From positions 1,846,066 through 1,878,851 of the forward strand of contig BFEA01000190.1 of NCBI GenBank assembly GCA_003427395.1: a stretch of DNA of 32,786 nt, in the 5' to 3' direction. The first letter of the stretch is position 1. The number at the start of each line of letters is the position of its first letter. This DNA is from Chara braunii (lineage: Eukaryota; Streptophyta; Charophyceae; Charales; Characeae). Made by a program: the position numbers and the translations under genes. Under the pieces are notes generated by a model, which ran no database searches, was not told where the DNA came from, and saw only the letters and a list, made by a program, of their open reading frames with translations. Below are positions 18,815-27,837 of this stretch, in pieces.

Positions 18815-19343
18815 TTTGCTTCCCTCTTCGTCACCGTTTGGTGGAGGTGTACTGACGTCATGTAGTTGCTTCTCTTCCCGATGTGTCATTCATGGCCGAC
18901 GTCTTTCGAAGGCTGCTGCTGCTGGTCTTGATAATCATTTTGTTTGTCCTTCTAATCGTCTTACATGTTTGCATCCTCTACAGGCTGTCTGGACGCACAC
19001 GCAAGAGGCGTTCTGCGAAGAAGGGCGTCATCATGGAGGGACGGCAGGCGAAGAGCAAGTCTTCAGTGGAGCACTCCACGAGCCACCGCGCAGGCCAGTG
19101 CACGTCCCGGCTAGCAGTGCAAGGGCGTACGACCCATTAGAGTGTGTGTGTCGTATGCTGTCCTCTACCGTCTGATCCTTTCATCGTCGCTGTTCGGTGG
19201 ACCTTCACCGTCGTCGTGGAGTTACGGCCATGTTGTAGGTATCGTTGACGGCCGACCTCTATTGAAGGTTGCCACTGTTGCTCGTAGTCGCGATTTTGTT
19301 TGTCACGGTCCTCCTGTTCCACGTGTTCATCCTCTACCGTTGA
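18815..19343 (+). repeat. Duplicated segment, 356-bp offset
   Basis: From about 18815 to 18987, the sequence recurs at about 19172-19343. The block beginning ATGGCCGACGTCTTTCGAAG (18892) corresponds to ACGGCCGACCTCTATTGAAG (19248), with about 70% visible identity and no gaps over 96 nt. A third start-like block, ATGGTCGACCTCTATTCGAA, follows at 19343. Confidence 0.55.
18892..19140 (+). CDS. Small open frame with one predicted membrane segment (uncertain)
   Basis: ATG 18892 opens 82 codons to the TAG at 19138-19140. Residues about 8-29 are almost all Leu/Ile/Val/Phe, followed by a Tyr-Arg and then a strongly basic stretch (GRTRKRRSAKK). This is the arrangement of a single-pass membrane peptide with a cytoplasmic basic anchor. 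The same 96-nt coding segment is repeated without indels at 19248-19343, where stops have entered but hydrophobic codons are kept. No family is recognised. It could also be a decayed exon of a larger protein. Confidence 0.25.
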   Translation: MADVFRRLLLLVLIIILFVLLIVLHVCILYRLSGRTRKRRSAKKGVIMEGRQAKSKSSVEHSTSHRAGQCTSRLAVQGRTTH

Positions 19344-20176
19344 TGGTCGACCTCTATTCGAAGGCCTCCAGCAGACAAGACGAGGGATTGACACCTACCG
19401 CAGTCGACATCGACATCGGCAGCGCGTCCCGCGGGCATTCGTCCACACTGAATGCAATCGCCATCGCCCGAAAGACACGTGGCGACATATGCAGCTTCTC
19501 CCGAACGTATTCCTCTGCCGCATCACCGCATTGTCTAAGATCCTCACACGCCCCCCCGTTCCTCCTTTTGATCCACAACCTTGGCGTCGCTCGTGGAAGA
19601 ACATTGCAACCCATGGCGCAACAAACCTAAACTACAACCTCGGTGATGACCACAATATCCAGCCCTTCGACCGGGACTTGATGAAGCGTTTTCCTTCTCA
19701 GCGCGAGGATTTGTGCTCTCATTCTGCCCAATGCCCTCTCCTGCTGACAACAAAAGAGCACGGCTGTCATGGCTGCCACCACGGCTGTCTTCTCAATCGT
19801 CGTCAACTTCGCACGATCGTCGCCGCTGCCGCCCTCCATCGGCACGTGTGCTGCAATGCTCATGAACCACAAAAACACAACAGCCTACCAACTCGCCACG
19901 ACCATAGTAACCTGAGTGCCAAGTCGCCGACGATGTTCTCCACGTGTGCTCAACTTCACACATACGCGCGGCAGCAGGAGGAGGTGATGGCGATGGACCT
20001 TTGCCGGGCGCTCACAAATTTGTCTAGACTTGCAATGACTCCACTACGTCAGTGCAAATGCCCGTTTCCACCATCGCCATATGGACGCCACCTGCCCCGT
20101 GTCGCCGTTGTGACGTCCAGCACCCAATTCGAAATTTGATTTTCGAACGGGGAGGTCCATTGCTTTTTAAGTTCCC
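19344..20176. other. Unassigned region with a 279-codon open frame
   Basis: A + strand frame at 19300-20139 is open for 279 codons but gives a Cys/His/Arg/Ser-rich product with no domain or regular pattern, and frames are open on the other strand too. I see no support for coding. The region ends in the assembly gap. Confidence 0.3.
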
Positions 20177-20921
20177 NNNNNNNNNNNNNNNNNNNNNNNN
20201 NNNNNNNNNNNNNNNNNNNNNNNNNNNNNNNNNNNNNNNNNNNNNNNNNNNNNNNNNNNNNNNNNNNNNNNNNNNNNNNNNNNNNNNNNNNNNNNNNNNN
20301 NNNNNNNNNNNNNNNNNNNNNNNNNNNNNNNNNNNNNNNNNNNNNNNNNNNNNNNNNNNNNNNNNNNNNNNNNNNNNNNNNNNNNNNNNNNNNNNNNNNN
20401 NNNNNNNNNNNNNNNNNNNNNNNNNNNNNNNNNNNNNNNNNNNNNNNNNNNNNNNNNNNNNNNNNNNNNNNNNNNNNNNNNNNNNNNNNNNNNNNNNNNN
20501 NNNNNNNNNNNNNNNNNNNNNNNNNNNNNNNNNNNNNNNNNNNNNNNNNNNNNNNNNNNNNNNNNNNNNNNNNNNNNNNNNNNNNNNNNNNNNNNNNNNN
20601 NNNNNNNNNNNNNNNNNNNNNNNNNNNNNNNNNNNNNNNNNNNNNNNNNNNNNNNNNNNNNNNNNNNNNNNNNNNNNNNNNNNNNNNNNNNNNNNNNNNN
20701 NNNNNNNNNNNNNNNNNNNNNNNNNNNNNNNNNNNNNNNNNNNNNNNNNNNNNNNNNNNNNNNNNNNNNNNNNNNNNNNNNNNNNNNNNNNNNNNNNNNN
20801 NNNNNNNNNNNNNNNNNNNNNNNNNNNNNNNNNNNNNNNNNNNNNNNNNNNNNNNNNNNNNNNNNNNNNNNNNNNNNNNNNNNNNNNNNNNNNNNNNNNN
20901 NNNNNNNNNNNNNNNNNNNNN
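20177..20921. other. Assembly gap (745 N)
   Basis: A run of N from 20177 to 20921. Any reading frame crossing it is meaningless. The right side is a GA microsatellite, which probably caused the gap. Confidence 0.99.

Positions 20922-20964
<43 letters not shown>
20922..20964. repeat. (GA)n microsatellite
   Basis: Pure GA dinucleotide repeat from the gap edge to 20964. Its true length is unknown because the left side is N. Confidence 0.97.
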
Positions 20965-20965
<1 letters not shown>

Positions 20966-21022
20966 AACGACAAAGTTTAACACGAACTGCTGATAAGGAA
21001 AAACAAAGACATAGGATCTCGC

Positions 21023-21116
21023 TTTTTATTTTTATTTTTTTATTTTTTTTAATAGGACAATGCTCCAAGCTATTCGTGGGAGCTGCACGTGCTGGAAACC
21101 GGGCCCAGCATCCCAT
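21023..21116 (-). repeat. Short retrocopy, minus strand
   Basis: T-rich at 21023-21050 (tail), hairpin arms GCTCC 21062-21066 and GGAGC 21079-21083, then CACGTGCTGGAAACC and GGGCCCAGCATCCC on the + strand. Same family and orientation as 17554-17785. Confidence 0.7.
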
Positions 21117-21767
21117 TAGAAACAGTATACAAAGAACTTGAGATACTGGGGCCAGGGCCCAGCTTCGTCTGGAAATAGGATCATGAGCATTAAGAAAAAT
21201 CTAAGAAAACTATCAACTATGAAAATTGTTCTTTTTGAAAGAACCAAGTTAACCAACAAATACCAAATCAGAGTGGATGATGCTCAACCATCCAAAAACT
21301 CAACCAGCTTCGACCTTCCTCCTCGATAACAAGACTCTTCAAGGCCTCACACCCCCAACTGCTAGGTTACGAGGTAGCGCAACCTGCCTCAGAAGACTCC
21401 CATCTGTTAGGCAACAGGGTGGAACGACCGACCTCGGCTCCGACCAGCATCGTCCTGATACCATCCCCAAATAGCCGTAGAACCGCCTTTCCCCTTAGGC
21501 AGTTCCCTGGACCTCTTGCCAGGCCTCTAGAGCCCTCGTCACGCTCGAGTTACAGGGCAGCACCCGCAGTGTCGACCACGGCAACCAGCATTGTTCCAAC
21601 TCGGCCATCCGAAAACATAAGAGCAAAAGGCAGATAACACAGCATCAACCGGACCGCCAAGCATCACCTCAACCTGGATTTCAGATTCGCTGGCACTAGA
21701 GAAGATCTAAGAAAAACACACATGAGTAAACTACCAGCCCGCTATTCCTTACAACCCCCTACTCTTC
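21117..21767. repeat. C-rich dispersed repeat, third copy
   Basis: CTCACACCCCCAACTGCTAG, GTTACGAGGTAGCGCAACC, GACCAGCATCGTCCTG at about 21344-21460 resemble the block at 12700-12830 (CTCATACCCCCTACTGCTAG). No gene seen. Confidence 0.45.
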
Positions 21768-22175
21768 ATCATCTTCCGACGAGCCGACCTCCTCCACCAC
21801 ATAGGTCGGAAGATAAGGAATAGTAGAAAAACAACCTTACCAAATCCCATAATGGTTACAAGCAGACTTCAACTCTCCATCTTCCTTCGACGAGCCGACC
21901 TCCTCCACCACATAGCCCGAGGCAGGACAATCGGGATGAAATACAGGTCGTCCACCCCTTGTGACCATTGAATTAGTTTTACGAGCCAGGACAATCAGAG
22001 GATCCATCCTCCCTCTTCCCTCCAACCTCCTACTCTTCTTCATCCCCCGACGAGCCGACCTCCTCCACCACATAGTTCGTGGCATGAGAACAACAGCCAC
22101 ACCCACACACTGGACACCTTCCTCAACTCCTCCTCCTCTCACGATGAGCCGACCTCCTCCACCCATAGTTCACAA
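21768..22175. repeat. Four irregularly spaced copies of a ~27-bp motif
   Basis: GACGAGCCGACCTCCTCCAC (plus CACATAG) starts at 21778, 21889 and 22049, and as GATGAGCCGACC at 22143. Spacing is 111, 160 and 94 bp. The sequence between copies also shares TACTCTTC-type strings. Function unknown. Confidence 0.75.
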
Positions 22176-23000
22176 GAAGAGGAAAAGCAGAAGCCAAGTG
22201 AAACCCTCACCCAAAAACGCACAGTACCGACCCCTCTACTAACCACTGACCTCTCATCGGCAAGACTAATAACAACTGAGCCACCATCCCAGTTGTGGCC
22301 ATGCCCTAATCCAATCCCACGAGCTAGCCCTCCTCACCATCAGGACGCAATGTCACCAACCAAAAAACCATCTCCCCCCCCCCCCCGTACCACACTTCCT
22401 CAAACCGCCTGGCCCGCAAAAACAAACGAAAGGGTGGATACAATCTCCTCTGCCCACCCAGAAGAAATTCCTCAGAGGAACATACTATTGCGATCGTCGG
22501 TTTAGGGATTACCAGTTATAAAGTCAAAGCCAAGAATCAGGAGCAAAAACTAAGAGGTTGAAGTTTCAAAAAAACAGGAAAAAAACAACAACGGAGTCGA
22601 GGATCAAGAAAATTCACTTAGAAGTTGAAATTTCAAAGTAGATTGAGATCAGATCTGATGGGAAATTTCGAAGTAGATTGAGATCAGAGCTGAGCTCTGA
22701 TTTACAAATCTCCAATTAAGAATTATTCCCAAGAATTATTCCAGAAGCACAAGATATATTCGAAATTAAGAAAATCTGAGTTAGATCGTCATCATTGATG
22801 AACAACAGGAATTTCGTCATGCAAACTTAGAAATCCGAAGAAAGGGCAAACAGATAGTACAAAATCAAGCTGAAAATTATTAGGGATAAAATTGGTGCAA
22901 AATTACAAAACAAATTCAAATAGAGTAGACTCAGAATTATGAAGAAGACTCAGAATTATGAAATTAGAAAAAAACTAACTTCCATGATGTATATAGGATT
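22176..23000. other. Unassigned region, C-rich then AT-rich
   Basis: At 22258-22345 lies a second copy of the repeat seen at 7385-7500. From 22500 the sequence is AT-rich, with a two-unit repeat GAAATTTC(A/G)AAGTAGATTG at 22627 and 22662. No gene. Confidence 0.4.
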
Positions 23001-24000
23001 GTAGGATGGGGAATCCCATCCGTCCAATCATAGGTAGAAGCGAGGGGACAAAACAATCGCACCCTTCAAAATTATCTAACATAACCCGCCTCCCCCACTT
23101 CCTCAACCCACCTTATCCTTCTCAAATCCTACCTCTCTCTCTTCAGGGGAGGCAAAACCTTCCTCCTCCCACTGCTAGCCACTTAGGCTCAAGGGCAATA
23201 CTCGCACCGAAGACATATATGGTCATCTTTGTTCCACCCGGAATCAAAAGACAGTGTGGCTTCTCCTCACCAAGCCTATTAGCAAGTCGCCACAGGGGAT
23301 TCCAGCTTTCATAATTCTATTACTACCAGATTGAGGAAAAAAGGGGGAGGCTCCACACCCAGATCGACGTCTTCATTTCCCACCATGCATGTGCAGCACC
23401 AGTCAACAAGACGCCTGCGAATCGTCAGTTGCTCTATTCCACTCGCCGTGTCGCCACACTCACATGTCTGCCCCCCGCTTACAAGTACCCTAGCTACTTC
23501 CATTTGCCGCGTCAACACACCCGCATCACGTCTGCCTCCTTACTTGCAACCACCATAGTTACTACCATTTGCGCTCCACTGCCCATCGAGGCTCGATCCT
23601 CTATCTGTGCCAACCACCATCACCGCCTACCAGCAGCGCGCCCCTCCTACCCGCGCCCATCACGAAAATGCGCCACCCCATCTCCCCCACCTTGGGCTGT
23701 ATCCAACCCGCAGTGTGAATGCGGTTTTTTCGCACGCGACACAACTTCCGGGGCGGGGCGCAGCGCTCCCGGTAGCACTGCGCCCTCACTCCTCGCATCT
23801 CAAGCCCATCATATTGAAACTCGACGATTCCTCGTCCAGTTTCACTAGTCCGCCACCAGCTCACAAGGAAGTGCAACACATCACAGCCTGTTGCTTCAGT
23901 TTCTAGAGGAAGGAGGAGAGTATGCCATTCTCCCCTGTACTATAGCCTGCTATGCTATGCATGTGAGATCCGCCCATTCAGCCAAATCATGTTTTGCAAA
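23001..24000. other. Unassigned region with a 62-bp tandem repeat and a GC hairpin
   Basis: Two diverged units of about 62 bp begin at 23445 (CCGTGTCGCCACACTC) and 23507 (CCGCGTCAACACACCC), both ending near CCATTTGC. A GC hairpin sits at 23757-23784. Open frames of up to 139 codons show no domain. Confidence 0.35.
23757..23784. other. GC-rich hairpin, copy 2
   Basis: Arms GGCGCAGCGCT and AGCACTGCGCC around the loop CCCGGT: 10 of 11 pairs with one C/A mismatch. Counterpart of 14822-14849. Confidence 0.5.
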
Positions 24001-24045
24001 CACAGTAGTATGAATTTCGTATGTCTGGGCCTAAGTCCTCCTCCG

Positions 24046-24116
24046 TGCAAGCACAGATTCGAACCGGCGACTTCGGCCTCAAGAGCCAAGTCTCTTAACC
24101 ACTACAGCCAGGACAC
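24046..24116 (-). repeat. tRNA-like segment, satellite unit 1
   Basis: The minus strand starts GTGTCCTGGCTGTAGTGG, which contains an A-box-like TGGCTGTAGTGG, followed by an arm TTGGC-TCTTGAG-GCCGA and CCGGTTCGAATC, a near-consensus B box. The T-arm pairs poorly (about 3 of 5), position 33 of the anticodon loop would be C rather than U, and there is no clear acceptor stem. It is a tRNA-derived sequence rather than a working tRNA gene. Confidence 0.6.
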
Positions 24117-24370
24117 AGTGTTCAAAAGTGGAATCGTACCGGTCGTGATATCCACCCCACCCCTGCAAGGCTGTAGTGTCCAACTCAACACACACCACAC
24201 ACAACACCCACGGACACGGCAATTCTCGTACACTTCGCTCTGTAGTCAGCATGTAACCCCCGCTGGTACTCTTACCCGCTCACACAGACGGGACTTATCA
24301 ATGGCCGTCGGTTCACGGACGCTTCCACACTAGTATGGATTTCGTACGTCTGGGCCTAAGTCCTCCTCTG

Positions 24371-24441
24371 TGCAAGCACAGATTCGAACCGGCGACTTCG
24401 GCCTCAAGAGCCAAGTCTCTTAACCACTACAGCCAGGACAC
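24371..24441 (-). repeat. tRNA-like segment, satellite unit 2
   Basis: Same A-box-like and B-box-like strings as in unit 1, unchanged across this stretch apart from flanking substitutions. Confidence 0.6.
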
Positions 24442-24695
24442 GGTGTTCAAAAGCGGAATCGTACTGGTCGTGATATCCACCCCAACCCTGCAAGGCTGTA
24501 GTGTCCAACTCAACACACACCACGCACAACACCCACGGACACGGCAATTCTCGTACACTTCGCTTTGTAGTCAGCGTGTAACCCCCGCTGGTACTCTTAC
24601 CCGCTCACACAGACGGGACTTATCAATGCCCGTCGGTTCACGGGCGCTTCCACAGTAGTATGGATTCCGTACGTCTGGGCCTAAGTCCTCCTTCG

Positions 24696-24766
24696 TGCAA
24701 GCACAGATTCGAACCGGCGACTTCGGCCTCAAGAGCCAAGTCTCTTAACCACTACAGCCAGGACAC
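24696..24766 (-). repeat. tRNA-like segment, satellite unit 3
   Basis: Both boxes are kept unchanged; this part of the unit shows fewer substitutions than the remainder. Confidence 0.6.
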
Positions 24767-25020
24767 GGTGTTCAAAAGTGGAATCGTACCGGTCATGATA
24801 TCCACCCCACCCCTGCAAGGTTGTAGTGTCCAACTCAACACACACCACAAACAACACCCACGGACACGACAATTCTCGTACACTTCACTCTGTAGTCAGC
24901 ACGTAACCCCCGCTGGTACTCTTACCCGCTCACACGGACAGGACTTATAAATGTCCGTCGGTTCACGGGCGCTTCCACAGTAGTATGGATTCCGTACGTC
25001 TGGGCCTAAGTCCTCCTCCG

Positions 25021-25091
25021 TGCAAGCACAGATTCGAACCGGCGACTTCGGCCTCAAGAGCCAAGTCTCTTAACCACTACAGCCAGGACAC
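25021..25091 (-). repeat. tRNA-like segment, satellite unit 4
   Basis: Both boxes are identical to those of unit 1. Confidence 0.6.
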
Positions 25092-25345
25092 GGTGTTCAA
25101 AAGTGGAATCGTAGCGGTCGTGATATCCACCCCACCCCTGCAAGGCCGTAGTGTCCAACTCAACACACACCACACACAACACCCACGGACACGGCGATTC
25201 TCGTACACTTCGCTCTGTAGTCAGCACGTAACCCCCGCTGGTACTCTTATCCGCTCACACAGACGGGACTTGTCAATGCCCGTCGGTTCACGGGCGCTTC
25301 CACAGTAGTATGGATTCCGTACGTCTGGGCCTAAGTCCTCCTTCG

Positions 25346-25416
25346 TGCAAGCACAGATTCGAACCGACGACTTCGGCCTCAAGAGCCAAGTCTCTTAACC
25401 ACTACAGCCAGGACAC
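25346..25416 (-). repeat. tRNA-like segment, partial satellite unit 5
   Basis: Present in full in the truncated last unit. One change (GATTCGAACCGACG) lies just outside the B box. Confidence 0.6.
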
Positions 25417-25454
25417 GGTGTTCAAAAGTGGAATCGTACACTCAAAGTATCTGC

Positions 25455-25588
25455 TTTTTTTTTTAAAACACACGCCCTTGCAGTGCTAGTGATGCTGGTA
25501 AGAGCAGTCACCACTAGCACCCAGAGGGGAGGCTCCATCTATTGGTGGGGAGCGTCACCTGCTAGAAAACGGGTCCAGCGTCCCTTAT
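25455..25588 (-). repeat. Short retrocopy, minus strand, at the satellite edge
   Basis: T-run at 25455-25464 (tail), spacer, hairpin GCTCC 25532-25536 / GGAGC 25549-25553, then CACCTGCTAGAAAACGGG and TCCAGCGTCCC. It begins 16 bp after the satellite breaks off, so it may have inserted at, or helped create, that edge. Confidence 0.75.
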
Positions 25589-26930
25589 ACAGGATGATGA
25601 ATGTGAACATCAGGAAAAAGAACGCCTGCCAGCATTGATGACTATGGAGTCCAGAGGATTGACCGTGCAGGTTGCAATGCACATAGCTTTTGGTAACGCG
25701 GGTGGCAGGGGGGAACCTCTTCACCATGTCTATTGGCGCCGGAACCCTACTGCAATTCCTAGTTCTCTCTCCCGCCCCCATATGAGTTTGATTTCGTCTA
25801 TCCCAGTTTTTACTTCCAGCCACAGGCCTCAAAGTCACCTCCCTCTGCTTAGACAACTGTCGGTTTTCTTTTTTGAAAGTCCCTTGATTGCCGGGCGACC
25901 CAAGCCAAGTCGAGCGTCCTTTGTGGGCCGGACGGCCAGTTAACTCAGAGTCTTTGCTTGTGTACTGAGTATGTAGCTTCTGTGAATTCGATATAGTAGA
26001 GCCAACTATAAAAGCAGACTATGTCAATACTTACGTACCCATACATCAGGTCATAAAATATATCCTCACATAAAAAATCGTGGTCGCTACAAGTGGTCCC
26101 TCACCCACATGCCGGAGCGAAACTCCTAATCTTCAGTATGATTGAAGGCTATTCAAGCCTTTCCTCTTTTCCGAGACGTCCCTATCCATGACCCATTTGA
26201 CTCGGGTATCATAGCGGACTTTATCTCCGCGCGGAACTGACCTACCGCCTTCCCCCGAATAGAACGCCCGGTCATTATAGCTGCATTTGGGCCAAGTTGC
26301 GGTCCAGATACAGTGATAATGACCGGGAGTCCGATTTGGGTGAAGACGGTAGTGCCCATCCGTGGAAAAAAGTGACAAAATCCTGTAATCAAGAAAGGCA
26401 AAATCGAAAAATTAAACGAACCAAAGCAAACTTTTCACACTGCTTGGCACATTTACAATATGAAAAACCACCTACCTATTTAACCCAAAAAAAAAAAAAA
26501 AAAAAAAGACACCTAAGGCTTACCGGGGCCCAAGCTAACCCATCCACATGCCCCAACCCCGATTATGCAAAAACAGTGTCAATAGAGGCCATCCTTACCA
26601 AATTAGTGAGACTACATAGATAGAGGCTATTCCTGTCCTCCACGTAGATTATTACAAGAATGATAACGCTAAGCAGGAAGAAAAAAAAAAAAAGAAGACA
26701 GTTTCCTTTATTATAACACTTTCAAGTTGTGTAACCTTCTACCTCCGAGCCTATTTTCGACAAGTTCTTGCCAGCTCCCAAACTTTCAGGAGGCTGAGCC
26801 CGACAACGGCTGCCGTTGATGAATCTGATCGGCAACCGTTATTTCGTTTTGGCCTCCTGAAAGGTCCGAAAAATAAAAGGTACTAGTGGTTTAAAGCTAT
26901 GTTCTTCTCTCAATTTCGCCTCACACACTA

Positions 26931-26932
<2 letters not shown>
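25589..26932. other. Unassigned region with poly(A) runs and an inverted repeat
   Basis: No gene recognised. A-runs at about 26488-26507 and 26681-26694 and short frames without domains. An inverted repeat of 12 bp lies at 26783-26863. Confidence 0.35.
26783..26863. repeat. Inverted repeat, 12-bp perfect arms
   Basis: CTTTCAGGAGGC (26783-26794) and GCCTCCTGAAAG (26852-26863), with 57 bp between. The spacer holds a second small palindrome, CAACGGCTGCCGTTG. It could be a hairpin-forming or MITE-like remnant. Confidence 0.65.
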
Positions 26933-26964
<32 letters not shown>

Positions 26965-26990
26965 CGTGCTCCAATTTATTCGTGGGGAGC
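26933..26990 (-). repeat. Hairpin-poly(A) tail abutting the Penelope-like element
   Basis: Minus strand: GCTCC (26990-26986), a 13-nt loop, GGAGC (26972-26968), a short spacer, then 28 adenines (T-run 26933-26960). The same module as in the short retrocopies, but here it begins within seven bases of the PLE direct repeat and lacks the usual CTGGACCCGG core. Either it is the PLE's own 3' end or the PLE landed in such a copy. Confidence 0.6.
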
Positions 26991-26996
26991 ATGGAT

Positions 26997-27480
26997 ATGG
27001 ATATGGATAAGGAAACGCACACAAGTACACACGTGACAAAATAGAAAATCCACAAAGTGGCAATATCATATTGTCACAACTCAACCAAAAGGTCCCCTCC
27101 GAAACAATCCGACAAACCTAAGAAAACCGCCATCATTCCGCAAACCCACGTCTCCAGGCTCCTACCATTACTTCCGGTAGCAATGATAGTTGCCATGCGG
27201 CCGACCCAATAGGTCGACTGCTTACTACAAAGATCTACTTGTAGTTCCACGCACACTATTCCCAAGTCATAGTTCACGGGGTTGACTAGGGTATCCATCA
27301 AGCTACAGTACCGTTGGCTACCTCATAAATGAAACGAGGCCAGTACTGCACAAAAAACTTACTCGTGTGAACGATATCCTAGCTACCAGCAAACCAAACG
27401 AGAAGACACCGGTTCGAGGACAAGGCTCCTGCAAAAGTGTCCCAACCAACTTACAGTCGCAAGTAAAAAAACGCCAAAAG
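26997..27480 (-). repeat. PLE direct repeat (pLTR), 3' copy
   Basis: Highly similar to 32142-32626, with scattered substitutions and few indels. PLEs typically carry such pseudo-LTRs from partial tandem copying. The outer end carries repeats of ATGGATATGGATAT. A 28-bp hairpin (CTACCATTACT, loop, AGCAATGATAG) lies at about 27160-27187 and is also present in the other copy. Confidence 0.85.
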
Positions 27481-27837
27481 ACAAAATACCAGTCAACAGA
27501 CAAAAAAAAGAAAAGAAACAGAAAGCGGTACCAAAAGATCCACGGTTCGAACCGCCAAAACCTACGAAATCCAATCCCTATCCGAATACCAAAAAAATCA
27601 AAGGTTCAAACCACAAAAAACGTAAAGCGAACCCTATCCGAATGCTTGACAAATCGAGCCTCCAAGGAAAAGAATAGAAAAACAAATGGCATGACCCTGT
27701 CTGCATACTTGAACCATGCACAGGGAAACAGTCCTACAAAGTCCAAAAGCTTGCAGCCATTCTAAGTCAAGGAAGCCTATCAGAACAATCAAAGCAATTA
27801 GTACAAAAGGTTGACAGTAAGCCTCTAGATTGCATCC
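27481..27837 (-). other. PLE 3' untranslated region
   Basis: Between the RT thumb and the direct repeat. No domain on either strand; the + strand frame at 27383-27765 is Lys/Asn-rich and overlaps the direct repeat. No second nuclease domain is found here, which supports the view that the GIY-YIG is only N-terminal. Confidence 0.55.

Larger units (their letters stand above)
24001..25439. repeat. 325-bp tandem satellite, 4.4 units
   Basis: The anchor ATGGATT(C/T)CGTACGTCTG occurs at 24010 (as ATGAATTTCGTATGTCTG), 24335, 24660, 24985 and 25310, exactly 325 bp apart each time, with only scattered substitutions and no net indels. The fifth unit is cut off at 25439, where unrelated sequence begins. 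Because 325 is not a multiple of three, the ~100-codon frames in each unit are not in one common frame and are not genes. Each unit contains a tRNA-like stretch on the minus strand. Confidence 0.97.

Noticed and set aside
19300-20139. 279-codon gene
   Set aside because: Composition is odd, no domain is visible, and other frames are also open in this region.
20024-21116. Open frames of 268-355 codons across 20177-20921
   Set aside because: They exist only because the N gap has no stop codons; the rest is the GA repeat.
24046-24116. Functional tRNA gene cluster
   Set aside because: The boxes look right, but the T-arm and acceptor stem do not pair and position 33 is not T.
23989-25308. Four similar ~100-codon proteins in tandem
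   Set aside because: The 325-bp period is not a multiple of three and the frames are just what the satellite allows; each unit holds a tRNA-like stretch instead.
24001-25439. CRISPR array
   Set aside because: Whole 325-bp units are repeated; there are no short repeats with unique spacers, and the window is eukaryotic.
26997-27480. Hammerhead ribozyme in the direct repeat
   Set aside because: I searched both strands for CUGANGA followed by a stem and GAAA. A CTGACGA near the repeat end has no pairing stem II and no GAAA at the right distance.
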